10,571 bases of DNA from JALZHR01 sp036389695 (GCA_036389695.1 DASVWG010000378.1:1-10571); one strand, 5' to 3'; counted from the stretch's first letter, positions 1 to 6,177 are shown. Program-made: numbers and translations. Notes: a model not told the origin generated them from the letters alone.

Positions 1-1450
1 AGCCTTTTTCGCCGGTGCTGCGCCAGAGGCGCGTCAGCATATTTGCCGGGTCGAGAAAATCGTATTCGTATTGCCCCTGATAAACCGGCATTTCGTGCTG
101 CGAACGCTTGGCGCTCCAAACCGCGCCTTCGACGATTTGCAGATTGACGCCGATGTCGAGATAACGCTCCCACTGGTCTTTGACGTATTCCAGAAGAACG
201 TCGCGCCCGCTGGAAAACATTTCCAGAACGAGCTGATTGCCGGCGGCGTCTTTCCCGCCGGGAAAGCCTGCTTCCGCCAAAAGCGCACGCGCTTTTTCGA
301 CGTTGAAATCCTGCACGGATTTAAGCTCCGGATTGTGCGCGGGAAAATCCGGCGGCAGCATCGAATACGCCGGAACGCGCGTTTCCAGCATTACTTTCCG
401 GCAGAAAGGCTCGCGGTCAATCGCGTGCGAAAGCGCCTGCCGGAGCTTTAAATTGTCAAACGGCGGGCGCAGGCAGTCGAAAGACAGATATTGAACCTGA
501 AAATTATTGAACCGGTGCAGATATTGTTCGAGTTCCGCGTCGTTGCGCACGACGGCAAGCTCCTGCGGCTGCAAAATCGGGATATAATCGATTTCCTTGT
601 TCAGCCACGAATTAAACCATCCGACAGCGGGCGCGCCGAGAAGCTGGACGAGCCGCTGAATGCCGACTTTATGCGGTCCGTTGTAATACGGGTTTGCGTC
701 CCATTCCAGACGTTGATTGTGCTGCCAGCTTAAAAGCCGCATCGGACCTGACGAGACAAAACCTTCCGCCGTGTCCGCCCAGTGTTCGGGATTGTTTTCG
801 GCTTTGTGACGCGGCGCGGGAACTGCCGCCTGATACGCCAATAAAGCAGGCAGATGCGGAGGCGCGCCGCTTTCGCTGTGAATGCGAACGGTTCTTTCGT
901 CCAGCGCTTCGACGCCGACGTCTTCGGCTCGCCCTTTGCCTTCTTTTAAAGCCTGTATGCCTCTGATGTCGTAATAAAACCACGTCCACGGGTTGTCCAG
1001 TTTCGGCGAGGCGAGATGGCGAAACGTGAAAACCCAATCGTCGGCGGTAATCGGGACGCCGTCGCTCCAGCGCGCGCCCGCGCGAAGCGTAAAATCCCAA
1101 TACTCCAAACCAGCGCCCGCCCGCCAGCTTTCCGCCATCGCGGGAACGAGATTTTGATTCTGGTCGCGCCTGAGCAGCGGCTCGCCGCCCCAGTTTATCG
1201 CCACGCCCGCGCCGTAGATGTCGCGCGCGATGTCCAGGTGCCGCGGCTCGTTCGCCGCTTCATACAAAATTTGCTTTTCCAAAGGCGCGGCGTCGGCGGG
1301 CAGAATTCGTCCCTGCGGCGTGACCGTCGGCTCGTTTGAATCCGGGATGATTTTTCGTTCTTCCGGCGCGCCTGCGCAATTGATTAAAAGGCTTCCGGCA
1401 GCCGAAGCCCCGGCAAGACGTAATAATTCGCGGCGGGTGATTTTATTCAT
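1..1450 (-). CDS. Oligopeptide ABC transporter substrate-binding lipoprotein (SBP family 5), 3' end outside window
   Basis: The frame is open from ATG at 1450 to the left edge, giving 483 codons without a stop; family members are about 550-600 residues, so the C-terminus is missing. The product should capture peptides outside the membrane for an ABC importer. The N-terminus has a twin-arginine motif (TRRELL, R6-R7), a hydrophobic stretch and a lipobox-like LINC with the candidate lipidated Cys at 25; Asn at -1 is unusual for a lipobox. Family 5 signatures follow in order: RWSDGVPITADDW near residue 130, SSGPMRL near 235, and LRQALSHAIDRE near 350. No good Shine-Dalgarno precedes the start, but no alternative start fits the Tat signal. 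Its permeases and ATPases are not visible and could lie beyond the left edge. It is divergent from the next gene and has its own promoter candidate. Confidence 0.9.
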   Translation of the reverse strand, partial: MNKITRRELLRLAGASAAGSLLINCAGAPEERKIIPDSNEPTVTPQGRILPADAAPLEKQILYEAANEPRHLDIARDIYGAGVAINWGGEPLLRRDQNQNLVPAMAESWRAGAGLEYWDFTLRAGARWSDGVPITADDWVFTFRHLASPKLDNPWTWFYYDIRGIQALKEGKGRAEDVGVEALDERTVRIHSESGAPPHLPALLAYQAAVPAPRHKAENNPEHWADTAEGFVSSGPMRLLSWQHNQRLEWDANPYYNGPHKVGIQRLVQLLGAPAVGWFNSWLNKEIDYIPILQPQELAVVRNDAELEQYLHRFNNFQVQYLSFDCLRPPFDNLKLRQALSHAIDREPFCRKVMLETRVPAYSMLPPDFPAHNPELKSVQDFNVEKARALLAEAGFPGGKDAAGNQLVLEMFSSGRDVLLEYVKDQWERYLDIGVNLQIVEGAVWSAKRSQHEMPVYQGQYEYDFLDPANMLTRLWRSTGEKG

Positions 1451-1482
1451 TTACTGAGACAATTTAAAATGTGGGTTCATCT

Positions 1483-1511
1483 TTAATATATAATTTTCTA
1501 TTAATTTTCAA
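1483..1511 (-). promoter_or_regulatory. Candidate sigma-70-type promoter of the peptide-binding lipoprotein gene
   Basis: On the minus strand TTGAAA (plus 1506-1511) and TATTAA (plus 1483-1488) are separated by 17 bp in a very A+T-rich stretch. It points toward the ATG at 1450 and would give a leader of about 25-30 nt. This is a consensus match only; base composition makes chance matches likely. Confidence 0.45.
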
Positions 1512-1529
1512 GCGACCTTAAAAAAAATA

Positions 1530-1558
1530 TTGTTTATCGGCGCGGCATCTGCTATCAT
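1530..1558 (+). promoter_or_regulatory. Candidate sigma-70-type promoter of the small CxxC protein gene
   Basis: TTGTTT (1530-1535) and TATCAT (1553-1558) are 17 bp apart, predicting transcription from about 1565 and a leader of about 36 nt that carries AGGGG (1588-1592) eight bases before ATG 1601. It runs divergently from the promoter at 1483-1511, so the two -35 boxes are only 18 bp apart. Confidence 0.5.
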
Positions 1559-1600
1559 TAATGTTCCCAGAGCAGATTAAAATTTACAGGGGTTTCGAGT

Positions 1601-1843
1601 ATGAGCGGTTACGACTTCGATAAGTATTTTCCTTTACAGGGAACGTGTTTTCATTGCGGGCGCGATTTGCGGCATCACACGCTGGAAAAAATCACCGAGC
1701 GTTTTGCCTTCGGCGAGTCGGTCAATAAGCTTGCCGAAGATTACAACGTGCCGCCGCAGGCGATTGAGCTTGCCATCGCGCGCAATTCGACTTATCCGCT
1801 GGGCAGAACCATCACGCCGATGGTGCGCGCCAGAGCCGCCTGA
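1601..1843 (+). CDS. Small CxxC protein with DUF433/HTH-like segment, function unknown
   Basis: An 80-residue soluble protein of unknown function. C16-x-x-C19 followed by H25-H26 could bind one zinc, although only this single cluster is present. Residues about 35-60 (GESVNKLAEDYNVPPQAIEL) follow the pattern of DUF433-type helix-turn-helix segments, a family with antitoxin-like and DNA-binding members. The C-terminus is basic. The start is well supported by AGGGG at 1588-1592 with 8-base spacing and by a promoter candidate upstream. It appears monocistronic, with a terminator hairpin just after it, and no toxin gene is adjacent. A small DNA-binding regulator is a reasonable guess, not a demonstrated role. 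Confidence 0.8.
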   Translation: MSGYDFDKYFPLQGTCFHCGRDLRHHTLEKITERFAFGESVNKLAEDYNVPPQAIELAIARNSTYPLGRTITPMVRARAA

Positions 1844-1871
1844 ATAGCAGGCGGATTTACCAATTTGACCT

Positions 1872-1930
1872 CTCGCCGGTTTCGGAATTTTTCTTTTGAA
1901 AATCCCGAAGGCGGCGGAGGTTTTTATTTT
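1872..1930 (+). terminator. Rho-independent terminator after the small CxxC gene
   Basis: A long imperfect hairpin has arms at about 1872-1895 and 1899-1919 with a short T-rich loop. Pairing blocks include CTC/GAG, GCCG/CGGC, TTTCGG with CCGAAG (one wobble) and ATTTTTC with GAAAAT (one bulge). It is followed at once by TTTTTATTTT (1921-1930). Its place 29 bases after the stop codon and the trailing T-run fit a terminator that insulates this gene from the next. Confidence 0.6.
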
Positions 1931-1962
1931 GCGCCGCGCATCGTTACAATTGCTTTTGAGAT

Positions 1963-2340
1963 ATGAAATTGAGAATCAAAGGCAATTCCATCCGCCTCAG
2001 ATTATCGCAGCGGGAAGTTTCCGCTTTTGCCCGAAACGCGCGCGTCGAAGATTCGATTTCTTTCGGAAATCGGAAGCTGACTTATGCTTTGATTAAGCTG
2101 AATCGAGCGAAAGAAATTCAGGCGAGCTTTGAAAACGACCGCATCGAGATTGGCGTTCCCGCCTCGATTGCCGACGAATGGACGCAGAGCGAGCAAGTCG
2201 GCTTCGACGCCGGGCAAAAATTATCCGGCGGCGAAACGCTCAAAATCCTCGTCGAAAAAGATTTTGCCTGTCTGACCGCCAGAGAAGGCGAGGACGAATC
2301 AGACGCTTTCCCGCACCCGCAAGCCGGTCAAGCCTGCTAA
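1963..2340 (+). CDS. DUF7009-like small protein, function unknown
   Basis: A 125-residue soluble protein. The N-terminal pattern MKLRIKGNSIRLRLSQREV and the C-terminal pattern EKDFACL..., then DESDAFPHP, match my recollection of the DUF7009 family found in Acidobacteriota and Bacteroidota; no activity is known to me. The acidic EGEDESD stretch and two cysteines (one in FACL, one at the C-terminus) are visible, but no known catalytic motif. The ATG at 1963 begins the family's typical N-terminus, so upstream in-frame extension is unlikely. Only a weak GAG precedes it. A TACAAT box (1945-1950) would start a transcript nearly at the ATG, so the message may be almost leaderless. A repeat-filled spacer separates it from the M16 gene. 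Confidence 0.75.
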   Translation: MKLRIKGNSIRLRLSQREVSAFARNARVEDSISFGNRKLTYALIKLNRAKEIQASFENDRIEIGVPASIADEWTQSEQVGFDAGQKLSGGETLKILVEKDFACLTAREGEDESDAFPHPQAGQAC

Positions 2341-2352
2341 AAAATAAGTTAT

Positions 2353-2425
2353 GAGTTTTAAATTTTGAATTTTAAGTCAGCCGGAAATCATTAATTCAAA
2401 ACTCAAAATTCAAAATTCAAAACTC
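2353..2425. repeat. A+T-rich heptamer repeats in inverted orientation
   Basis: The right part reads as 7-bp units AAAACTC AAAATTC AAAATTC AAAACTC (2398-2425). The left part (GAGTTTT at 2353-2359, then AAATTTTGAATTTTAA) is nearly its reverse complement, so the whole can fold into a long A+T-rich hairpin around 2376-2391. It lies between the DUF7009-like gene and the M16 promoter candidate. It may stop transcription, but it lacks a classic T-run and may simply be a dispersed repeat. Confidence 0.75.
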
Positions 2426-2427
2426 GC

Positions 2428-2457
2428 TTCACGCGCTCCGCGTTTCCGTGATACGAT
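2428..2457 (+). promoter_or_regulatory. Candidate promoter of the M16 protease gene
   Basis: TTCACG (2428-2433) and TACGAT (2452-2457) are 18 bp apart. Transcription would begin near 2464, only a few bases before ATG 2472. This argues against the GTG at 2448 as the start, because that codon would fall inside the promoter spacer. Both boxes match the consensus only partly. Confidence 0.35.
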
Positions 2458-2471
2458 TTTCTTTTGCGGCA

Positions 2472-3758
2472 ATGAAAGAAAATATCGAAATCACACGCTT
2501 TACCAGCGGTCTAACCATTCTCACCGAAAAAATGCCCGACGTGCGCTCGGCGACGCTCGGATTTTTCTTCAAAAAAGGCTCGCGTCACGAACCCGCCGAT
2601 TTAAACGGAATCTCGCATTTTATCGAGCACACGGTTTTTAAAGGCACGCAGCGGCGTTCGGCGCTGGAAATCGCCGTCGAAACCGACCGGCTCGGCGGAA
2701 ATTTCGACGCTTTTACGATGCAGGAAATGACCGGCTTTGCGATGAAAACGGTCGATAAGGATTTGCCGCGCGCCTTTGATTTGCTCGCCGATATGCTGAC
2801 CAATCCGCGCTTTGACCAGACGGAGCTGCAGCGCGAGCAGCAGGTCATTATCGAAGAAATGCGAATGGTCGAAGATTCGCCCGAAGAATATTTAGGCGAG
2901 CTTTTCAACCAGGCGATTTTTCCGAATCACGCGCTCGGAATGCCGATTGAAGGCACGCCGAAAACGGTTCGCGCTTTTAACCATGAGGTGACCGGCGATT
3001 TTCACCGGCGGGTTTTTCAGCCGGAAAATCTGGTCGTCGCCGTCGCCGGAAACATCGAGCACGCGCCGATTGTCGAGCTGGCGGAGCGATTTTTTGGAAC
3101 GCGGAATGCCGGACGCGGAGCGCGCAGTGAAGAAGCGGAAACGTTTCCGAATCCGCAAATTTCCGCGCCGATTTTGCTGAAAAAAAAGCGCGGGCTGGAG
3201 CAGGCGCATTTTGTTCTGGCGACGCCCTGGATTGATGCGCGCAGCGAACGGCGCTACGCGGCGCATCTTCTGGAAAATATTCTCGGCAACGGAACTTCGT
3301 CGCGGCTCTGGCAGACGATACGCGAGCGTCACGGGCTTGCCTACAGCGTCGGCGCGAGCGGCGTTTCGTTTCTCGATTGCGGATTTTTCAGCGTCTACGC
3401 CGGAACCGCGCCGAATCAAATCGGCAAAGCGATTGATTTATCCATTGCCGAATTGAAAAAAATCAAGCGCGAAGGCGTTTCAGCCGCAGAAATCGAGCTT
3501 GCCAAACAGCAGAGCGTGGCGACTATCCTGCTCGGGCTGGAAGATTCTTCAAACCGCGCCGCGAATCTCGCGCAGCAGGAAATCACTTTCGGCAAACAGA
3601 TTCCGCTCGCAGAAACGCTGCGCAATATCGAAAACGTGACCGCCGAAGAAATCCGCGAGCTGGCGCGGGAATTTTTTCAAACCGAACAAATCGCGCTCGC
3701 GGTTCTGGGCAATCTGAACGGTTTAAAGATTGAAAGAGAAAGACTTGACGTTTCCTGA
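2472..3758 (+). CDS. M16 family (insulinase-like) zinc protease
   Basis: 428 residues from ATG 2472, the length of single-unit M16 proteases that work as dimers. The inverted zinc motif HFIEH places H49 and H53 as ligands and E52 as catalytic base; the third ligand is expected in the IIEEM segment (E128/E129), about 75 residues on. The C-terminal half keeps the family pattern GNGTSSRLW...RERHGLAYS near residues 275-293, including the Arg/Tyr used for substrate binding. No signal peptide is apparent, so it is probably cytoplasmic. The frame extends to a GTG at 2448, but ATG 2472 gives the usual family N-terminus; neither start has a Shine-Dalgarno. It may be cotranscribed with the two small membrane genes 64 bp downstream. 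Related proteins include processing-peptidase and PqqF-like proteases; the substrate is unknown. Confidence 0.92.
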   Translation: MKENIEITRFTSGLTILTEKMPDVRSATLGFFFKKGSRHEPADLNGISHFIEHTVFKGTQRRSALEIAVETDRLGGNFDAFTMQEMTGFAMKTVDKDLPRAFDLLADMLTNPRFDQTELQREQQVIIEEMRMVEDSPEEYLGELFNQAIFPNHALGMPIEGTPKTVRAFNHEVTGDFHRRVFQPENLVVAVAGNIEHAPIVELAERFFGTRNAGRGARSEEAETFPNPQISAPILLKKKRGLEQAHFVLATPWIDARSERRYAAHLLENILGNGTSSRLWQTIRERHGLAYSVGASGVSFLDCGFFSVYAGTAPNQIGKAIDLSIAELKKIKREGVSAAEIELAKQQSVATILLGLEDSSNRAANLAQQEITFGKQIPLAETLRNIENVTAEEIRELAREFFQTEQIALAVLGNLNGLKIERERLDVS

Positions 3759-3822
3759 GAGGTTTTTCTGGATTGTTTTGAAAAGATAAGTTAAACTCCT
3801 TGAAAATCTTCTCCTGCAAAAT

Positions 3823-4080
3823 ATGAAAATCATTTCGAAACTACTTATCATCATCGGAACTTTTTTAGTTTTCGTCGCTGACGCGTATGCGCTGTGGAAT
3901 TTTTTCTCCGGCTTTCGCGCGATAAAGACCGGCGAAGCGGCGGGCATCGGCGCGTTTGGGGCGGCAATCGATTCGGCATATTACGGCGTTTTGTTTTCCT
4001 TCGTCGGAATATTTCTTCTTTTTATCGGCTGTCTTCTGCTTCTGCTTCCGGCGAAGCAAAGCGGCGTGAATGCGGCATAA
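3823..4080 (+). CDS. Small two-helix membrane protein, tandem paralogue A
   Basis: 85 residues with hydrophobic helices at about 5-25 and 54-75. The loop between them holds FRAIKTGEAAGIGAFGAAI (about 31-49). The next gene has a similar segment at the same place, with identity at F, A, E, AGIGA, G and I, so the two look like tandem duplicates. I do not recognise a named family. The next protein's version resembles the GTxxG...F...GI...A...P region of MotA/TolQ/ExbB channel proteins, which suggests a distant miniature relative, but this is weak. There is no clear ribosome binding site before ATG 3823. The gene lies 64 bp after the M16 stop and 25 bp before its partner, so an operon is likely. 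Confidence 0.75.
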   Translation: MKIISKLLIIIGTFLVFVADAYALWNFFSGFRAIKTGEAAGIGAFGAAIDSAYYGVLFSFVGIFLLFIGCLLLLLPAKQSGVNAA

Positions 4081-4105
4081 AATTCGGCAATGCGAGGTTG
4101 ATAGA

Positions 4106-4345
4106 ATGACTTGGAAAGTCTGGACTATGAGCGGGATTTTGCTGATGCTGGCAGGCTTTTTCGGCACTTTCTGGGGAATCTATCAAAGTTTTGCCGCTCT
4201 GGACAATTCTGAGTCGGCGGGAATCGGCGCGGTCGGCGGCTGGATTAGATTTGCTTTGGTGAGCAGTATTGTCGGCATCCTGGCAATAATTCCGGTCGCG
4301 GTCGGTTTAGTCAAGCTTTACAAGGCTTCTAAGTCAAAAAATTAA
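4106..4345 (+). CDS. Small two-helix membrane protein, tandem paralogue B (MotA/ExbB-like segment)
   Basis: 79 residues with helices at about 7-27 and 48-68 and a basic tail (KASKSKN). The stretch GFFGTFWGIYQSF, then SAGIGAVGGWIRFAL, then GILAIIP follows the order of conserved positions in MotA/TolQ/ExbB proteins, but the protein is far shorter than those subunits. It shares the AGIGA-x-G-x-x-I core with the preceding gene. The frame is open from an ATG at 4070 that would overlap the previous gene, but ATG 4106 is chosen because GAGG sits at 4094-4097 with 8-base spacing and the earlier start adds a charged, non-conserved leader. Its last 12 bp overlap the queC 3' end tail to tail. Confidence 0.75.
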   Translation: MTWKVWTMSGILLMLAGFFGTFWGIYQSFAALDNSESAGIGAVGGWIRFALVSSIVGILAIIPVAVGLVKLYKASKSKN

Positions 4346-5047
4346 ATTTTGGGCGTATTCAACCGGGTCTTTCGCGCCCGCCCGCGCAAATCCGCGCAAA
4401 CGCAGCGCGCACGAATCGCACGTGCCGCAAGCCAAATCTTCATTTCTGTAACACGACCACGAAAGATGCAGCGGCGCATTTAATTCCAAGCCTTTTTTCA
4501 CGATTTCCGCTTTCGACAGGTTAATAATCGGCGTGCGGATTCGGATGCGCGTTTCCGGTTTCGTGCCGGCGTCAATCGCTTTTTGAAACGCCTCGTAAAA
4601 TTCCGCGCGGCAATCGGGATAACCGCTCGAATCTTCGGCGACTGCGCCGATATAGATTCGCGCCGCGCCCGTGACTTCCGCCCAGCTCGTCGCAATCGAA
4701 AGCATATTCGCGTTGCGAAACGGCACGTAGGAAGTCGGTATTTCGGTCGCTTCGAGATTCGCGTCACTGACTTCCATCGCCTCGTCGGTCAGGCTTGAGC
4801 CGCCGATTTTCGCCAAGTATTCAATCGAAACCGCTAAACGTTTGGTCACGCCGTAAAAATCGGCAATATCTTCAAACGCCTGGCGCTCGCGCCGCTCGGT
4901 TCTCTGCCCGTAAGAAACGTGCAGCAGCGCGATTTCTTCGTTTTCGCTTTTGGCGACGGCGGCGGTCACGCACGAATCCATTCCGCCGGAAACCAGAACG
5001 ATTGCGGATTGCGGGTTGCGGATTGCGAAATTATCTTCAGAAATCAT
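4334..5047 (-). CDS. queC: 7-cyano-7-deazaguanine synthase QueC
   Basis: 237 residues. QueC converts 7-carboxy-7-deazaguanine, ammonia and ATP to preQ0, the precursor of queuosine in tRNA. The PP-loop SGGMDS is at 20-25 and binds ATP. The zinc cluster is C199, C207, C210 and C213 (SWSCY, then ACGTCDSC), and the SYVPFRN and GAVAEDSSGYPDCR segments are also typical, so it should be active. The ATG at 5045-5047 overlaps the original queE stop as ATGA, the usual arrangement for translational coupling, which supports this start. The N-terminus is longer than usual: residues about 8-15 (AIRNPQSA) are encoded by tandem heptamer repeats rather than by family sequence. No other ATG precedes the PP-loop. 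Confidence 0.95.
   Translation of the reverse strand: MISEDNFAIRNPQSAIVLVSGGMDSCVTAAVAKSENEEIALLHVSYGQRTERRERQAFEDIADFYGVTKRLAVSIEYLAKIGGSSLTDEAMEVSDANLEATEIPTSYVPFRNANMLSIATSWAEVTGAARIYIGAVAEDSSGYPDCRAEFYEAFQKAIDAGTKPETRIRIRTPIINLSKAEIVKKGLELNAPLHLSWSCYRNEDLACGTCDSCALRLRGFARAGAKDPVEYAQNLIF
5004..5032. repeat. GCGGATT heptamer repeats inside the queC start region
   Basis: Three consecutive 7-bp units GCGGATT, GCGGGTT, GCGGATT (5004-5024) are followed by a degenerate GCGAAATT. On the minus strand they are translated as the AIRNPQSA part of QueC. Such units occur as intergenic tandem repeats in many bacterial genomes (established knowledge); here one has become coding sequence. Confidence 0.8.
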
Positions 5048-5256
5048 TTAAATTTTGCCTTTTGCCTTAAACTCCGTGAGCGGTCCGCGCCCCAGATGTA
5101 TTTGTGCAGCTGCAAGTTTAATCTCACTTTTAAACCGCTTTTTGAAACGGTTTCGGCGATTTCCGGTAAATTTTCGACGCCGAAAACGGGCGAAATCAAA
5201 ACGCTGCGCGCGCGGTTTTCCAAATCGTATTTTTTGATAATCCGCCGGGCAAATTC
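5044..5256 (-). pseudogene. queE: C-terminal part of queE, in frame after the amber codon
   Basis: Beyond the UAG at 5257-5259 the same frame runs 70 more codons to TGA at 5044-5046 and encodes a normal QueE C-terminus: EFARRII, then VLISPVFG, then the family-typical LNLQLHKYIWGAD. Including the amber position the reading frame is 198 codons, the expected QueE length. The final TGA overlaps the queC ATG (ATGA). No other stop or frameshift is present, so the lesion is one codon, most simply TAT or TAC changed to TAG in DYEFAR. It is either an untranslated remnant of a recent nonsense mutation, a sequence error, or a readthrough product. Confidence 0.85.
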
Positions 5257-5640
5257 CTAATCGCTTAAATCGGCGATGACGAATTTTACTTCGTCCTTTT
5301 CGGCGCGGAGTCTTTCCAGATTCGCCCAGTGATTGCGTTCGGCTTCGCCGGAAGCGGGGCATTTAACGTCCAAAATTATCTTCGCGCGCGTGTCCGTCCT
5401 TTCCGTCGAAACAAAACCGCCGGTTTCGATTAAAACTTCGTAACCGGCGTCGCAAAGCTGTGTGATAAAAGGAAAAACGTTTTTCTGCGCGAGCGGCTCG
5501 CCGCCCGTAAAAGTGTATTCCGAATCGCACCAGACGCAGCGCATCGGGCAGCCCGTCAGCCGCACGAACGCGCACGGACGACCGGCATGCGTCGATTCGC
5601 CCTGAATCGAGAGAAAAATTTCGGTGACGCGCAGATTCAT
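5257..5640 (-). CDS. queE: 7-carboxy-7-deazaguanine synthase QueE, cut short by an in-frame UAG
   Basis: 127 residues up to a TAG at 5257-5259. QueE is a radical SAM enzyme that rearranges 6-carboxytetrahydropterin to 7-carboxy-7-deazaguanine, the substrate of QueC next door. SIQGES (11-16) is the usual QueE N-terminus; C31-x3-C35-x2-C38 binds the 4Fe-4S cluster, followed by DSEYTFTGGEP, IETGG (71-75) and DVKCPASGE (91-99). Every N-terminal catalytic element is intact. What is lost by termination is the last third, including the QLHKYIWG region. No Shine-Dalgarno precedes ATG 5640; a large palindromic repeat lies 10 bp upstream. As a stand-alone 127-residue protein it would probably be inactive. 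Confidence 0.9.
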   Translation of the reverse strand: MNLRVTEIFLSIQGESTHAGRPCAFVRLTGCPMRCVWCDSEYTFTGGEPLAQKNVFPFITQLCDAGYEVLIETGGFVSTERTDTRAKIILDVKCPASGEAERNHWANLERLRAEKDEVKFVIADLSD

Positions 5641-5649
5641 AAGCGAAAA

Positions 5650-5723
5650 TTCAAACAGGATGAACAGGATAGACAGGATAATTAATTCTTTTTATCCTGT
5701 TCGTCCTGTCTACCCTGTCTGAA
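5650..5723. repeat. ACAGGAT nonamer palindrome between queE and the membrane-protein gene
   Basis: The left arm (5650-5681) has three 9-bp-spaced ACAGGAT units, and the right arm (5692-5723) is their reverse complement as ATCCTGT-type units. The arms pair over 32 nt with about six mismatches around a 10-base loop. It lies 13 bp after the membrane-protein stop and 9 bp before the queE start, so it may end or attenuate leftward transcription into queE-queC, though no T-run follows. Repeats of this ATCCTGT kind are common spacer elements in many bacteria. Confidence 0.8.
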
Positions 5724-5736
5724 TAATACTTGAAAA

Positions 5737-6171
5737 TTAAAAGAATCCGAACCAAGCCGTCGCGTTTAAAATCTCGCCGATGCCGAAAGAAGCGAGATTG
5801 GCGACGACGATTGCCGCAAACGAGCGAAGCCAGTCTTTCGTCTCAAACAGATTTTTGCCGCGAAAGGCGAGCCAGAACAAAAAACATTCGGCAGCGGGCG
5901 CGAAAGTTTCCGCGACGACCAGATAGAGCGTCCGCGAATAATCGAGCAGCAGCGCGGGCAAAACCAGTATCACAATCGGATACGTGCAAGCCGTCAGCCA
6001 CGCGCCGCACGCGAGCCTCTGCTTCAAGCTCAATTTCGGCGAAAGCCCGATTAGCAGAACCGGCGTCTCAATCAAAATCGTCGTCAAGTAGCCGACTGGC
6101 AAAAAATACCACAAACGATTGAGGTCGCCGCTCTTTGCCGGAACAAAATCGATGTCGTCAAATAGAAACAT
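5737..6171 (-). CDS. Conserved four-helix membrane protein, function unknown
   Basis: 144 residues with helices at about 22-42, 53-76, 82-103 and 114-138 and no signal peptide beyond the first helix. Notable polar residues lie inside or next to helices: IETP at 34-37, the CTYP segment at 62-65, VAETFAPAAE at 86-95, and NLASFGIGE at 125-133. These look like conserved functional positions, but I cannot name the family. The gene lies downstream of the M14 peptidase gene; without the intervening cassette the two would be 9 bp apart, so they were probably cotranscribed. A membrane partner of the secreted peptidase, or an unlinked transporter-like protein, are both possible. Confidence 0.75.
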   Translation of the reverse strand: MFLFDDIDFVPAKSGDLNRLWYFLPVGYLTTILIETPVLLIGLSPKLSLKQRLACGAWLTACTYPIVILVLPALLLDYSRTLYLVVAETFAPAAECFLFWLAFRGKNLFETKDWLRSFAAIVVANLASFGIGEILNATAWFGFF

Positions 6172-6177
6172 AAGAAA

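Noticed and set aside
71..1339. Several plus-strand frames of 80-126 residues
   Set aside because: All are antisense to the peptide-binding lipoprotein gene, which has a continuous 483-codon frame with family motifs.
1601..1843. Antitoxin of a toxin-antitoxin pair
   Set aside because: No toxin-like gene is adjacent, and the gene is closed by its own terminator.
2353..2425. Repeats as a CRISPR array
   Set aside because: Units are 7 bp and contiguous, with no 30-bp-class repeats, spacers or cas genes.
2448..2471. GTG at 2448 as the M16 start, adding eight residues
   Set aside because: The added residues are not part of the usual M16 N-terminus and the codon falls inside the candidate promoter spacer; ATG 2472 begins the familiar sequence.
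2892..3419. 175-residue minus-strand frame
   Set aside because: It lies wholly antisense to the M16 gene, is rich in Arg and Pro as G+C-biased shadows are, and shows no domain.
4070..4105. ATG at 4070 as the start of the second small membrane protein
   Set aside because: It overlaps the previous gene and adds a charged leader, while ATG 4106 has GAGG at good spacing.
5048..5362. 104-residue minus-strand frame across the queE C-terminus
   Set aside because: It is the wrong frame; the true QueE C-terminus reads in the same frame as its N-terminus, so the lesion is a nonsense codon and not a frameshift.
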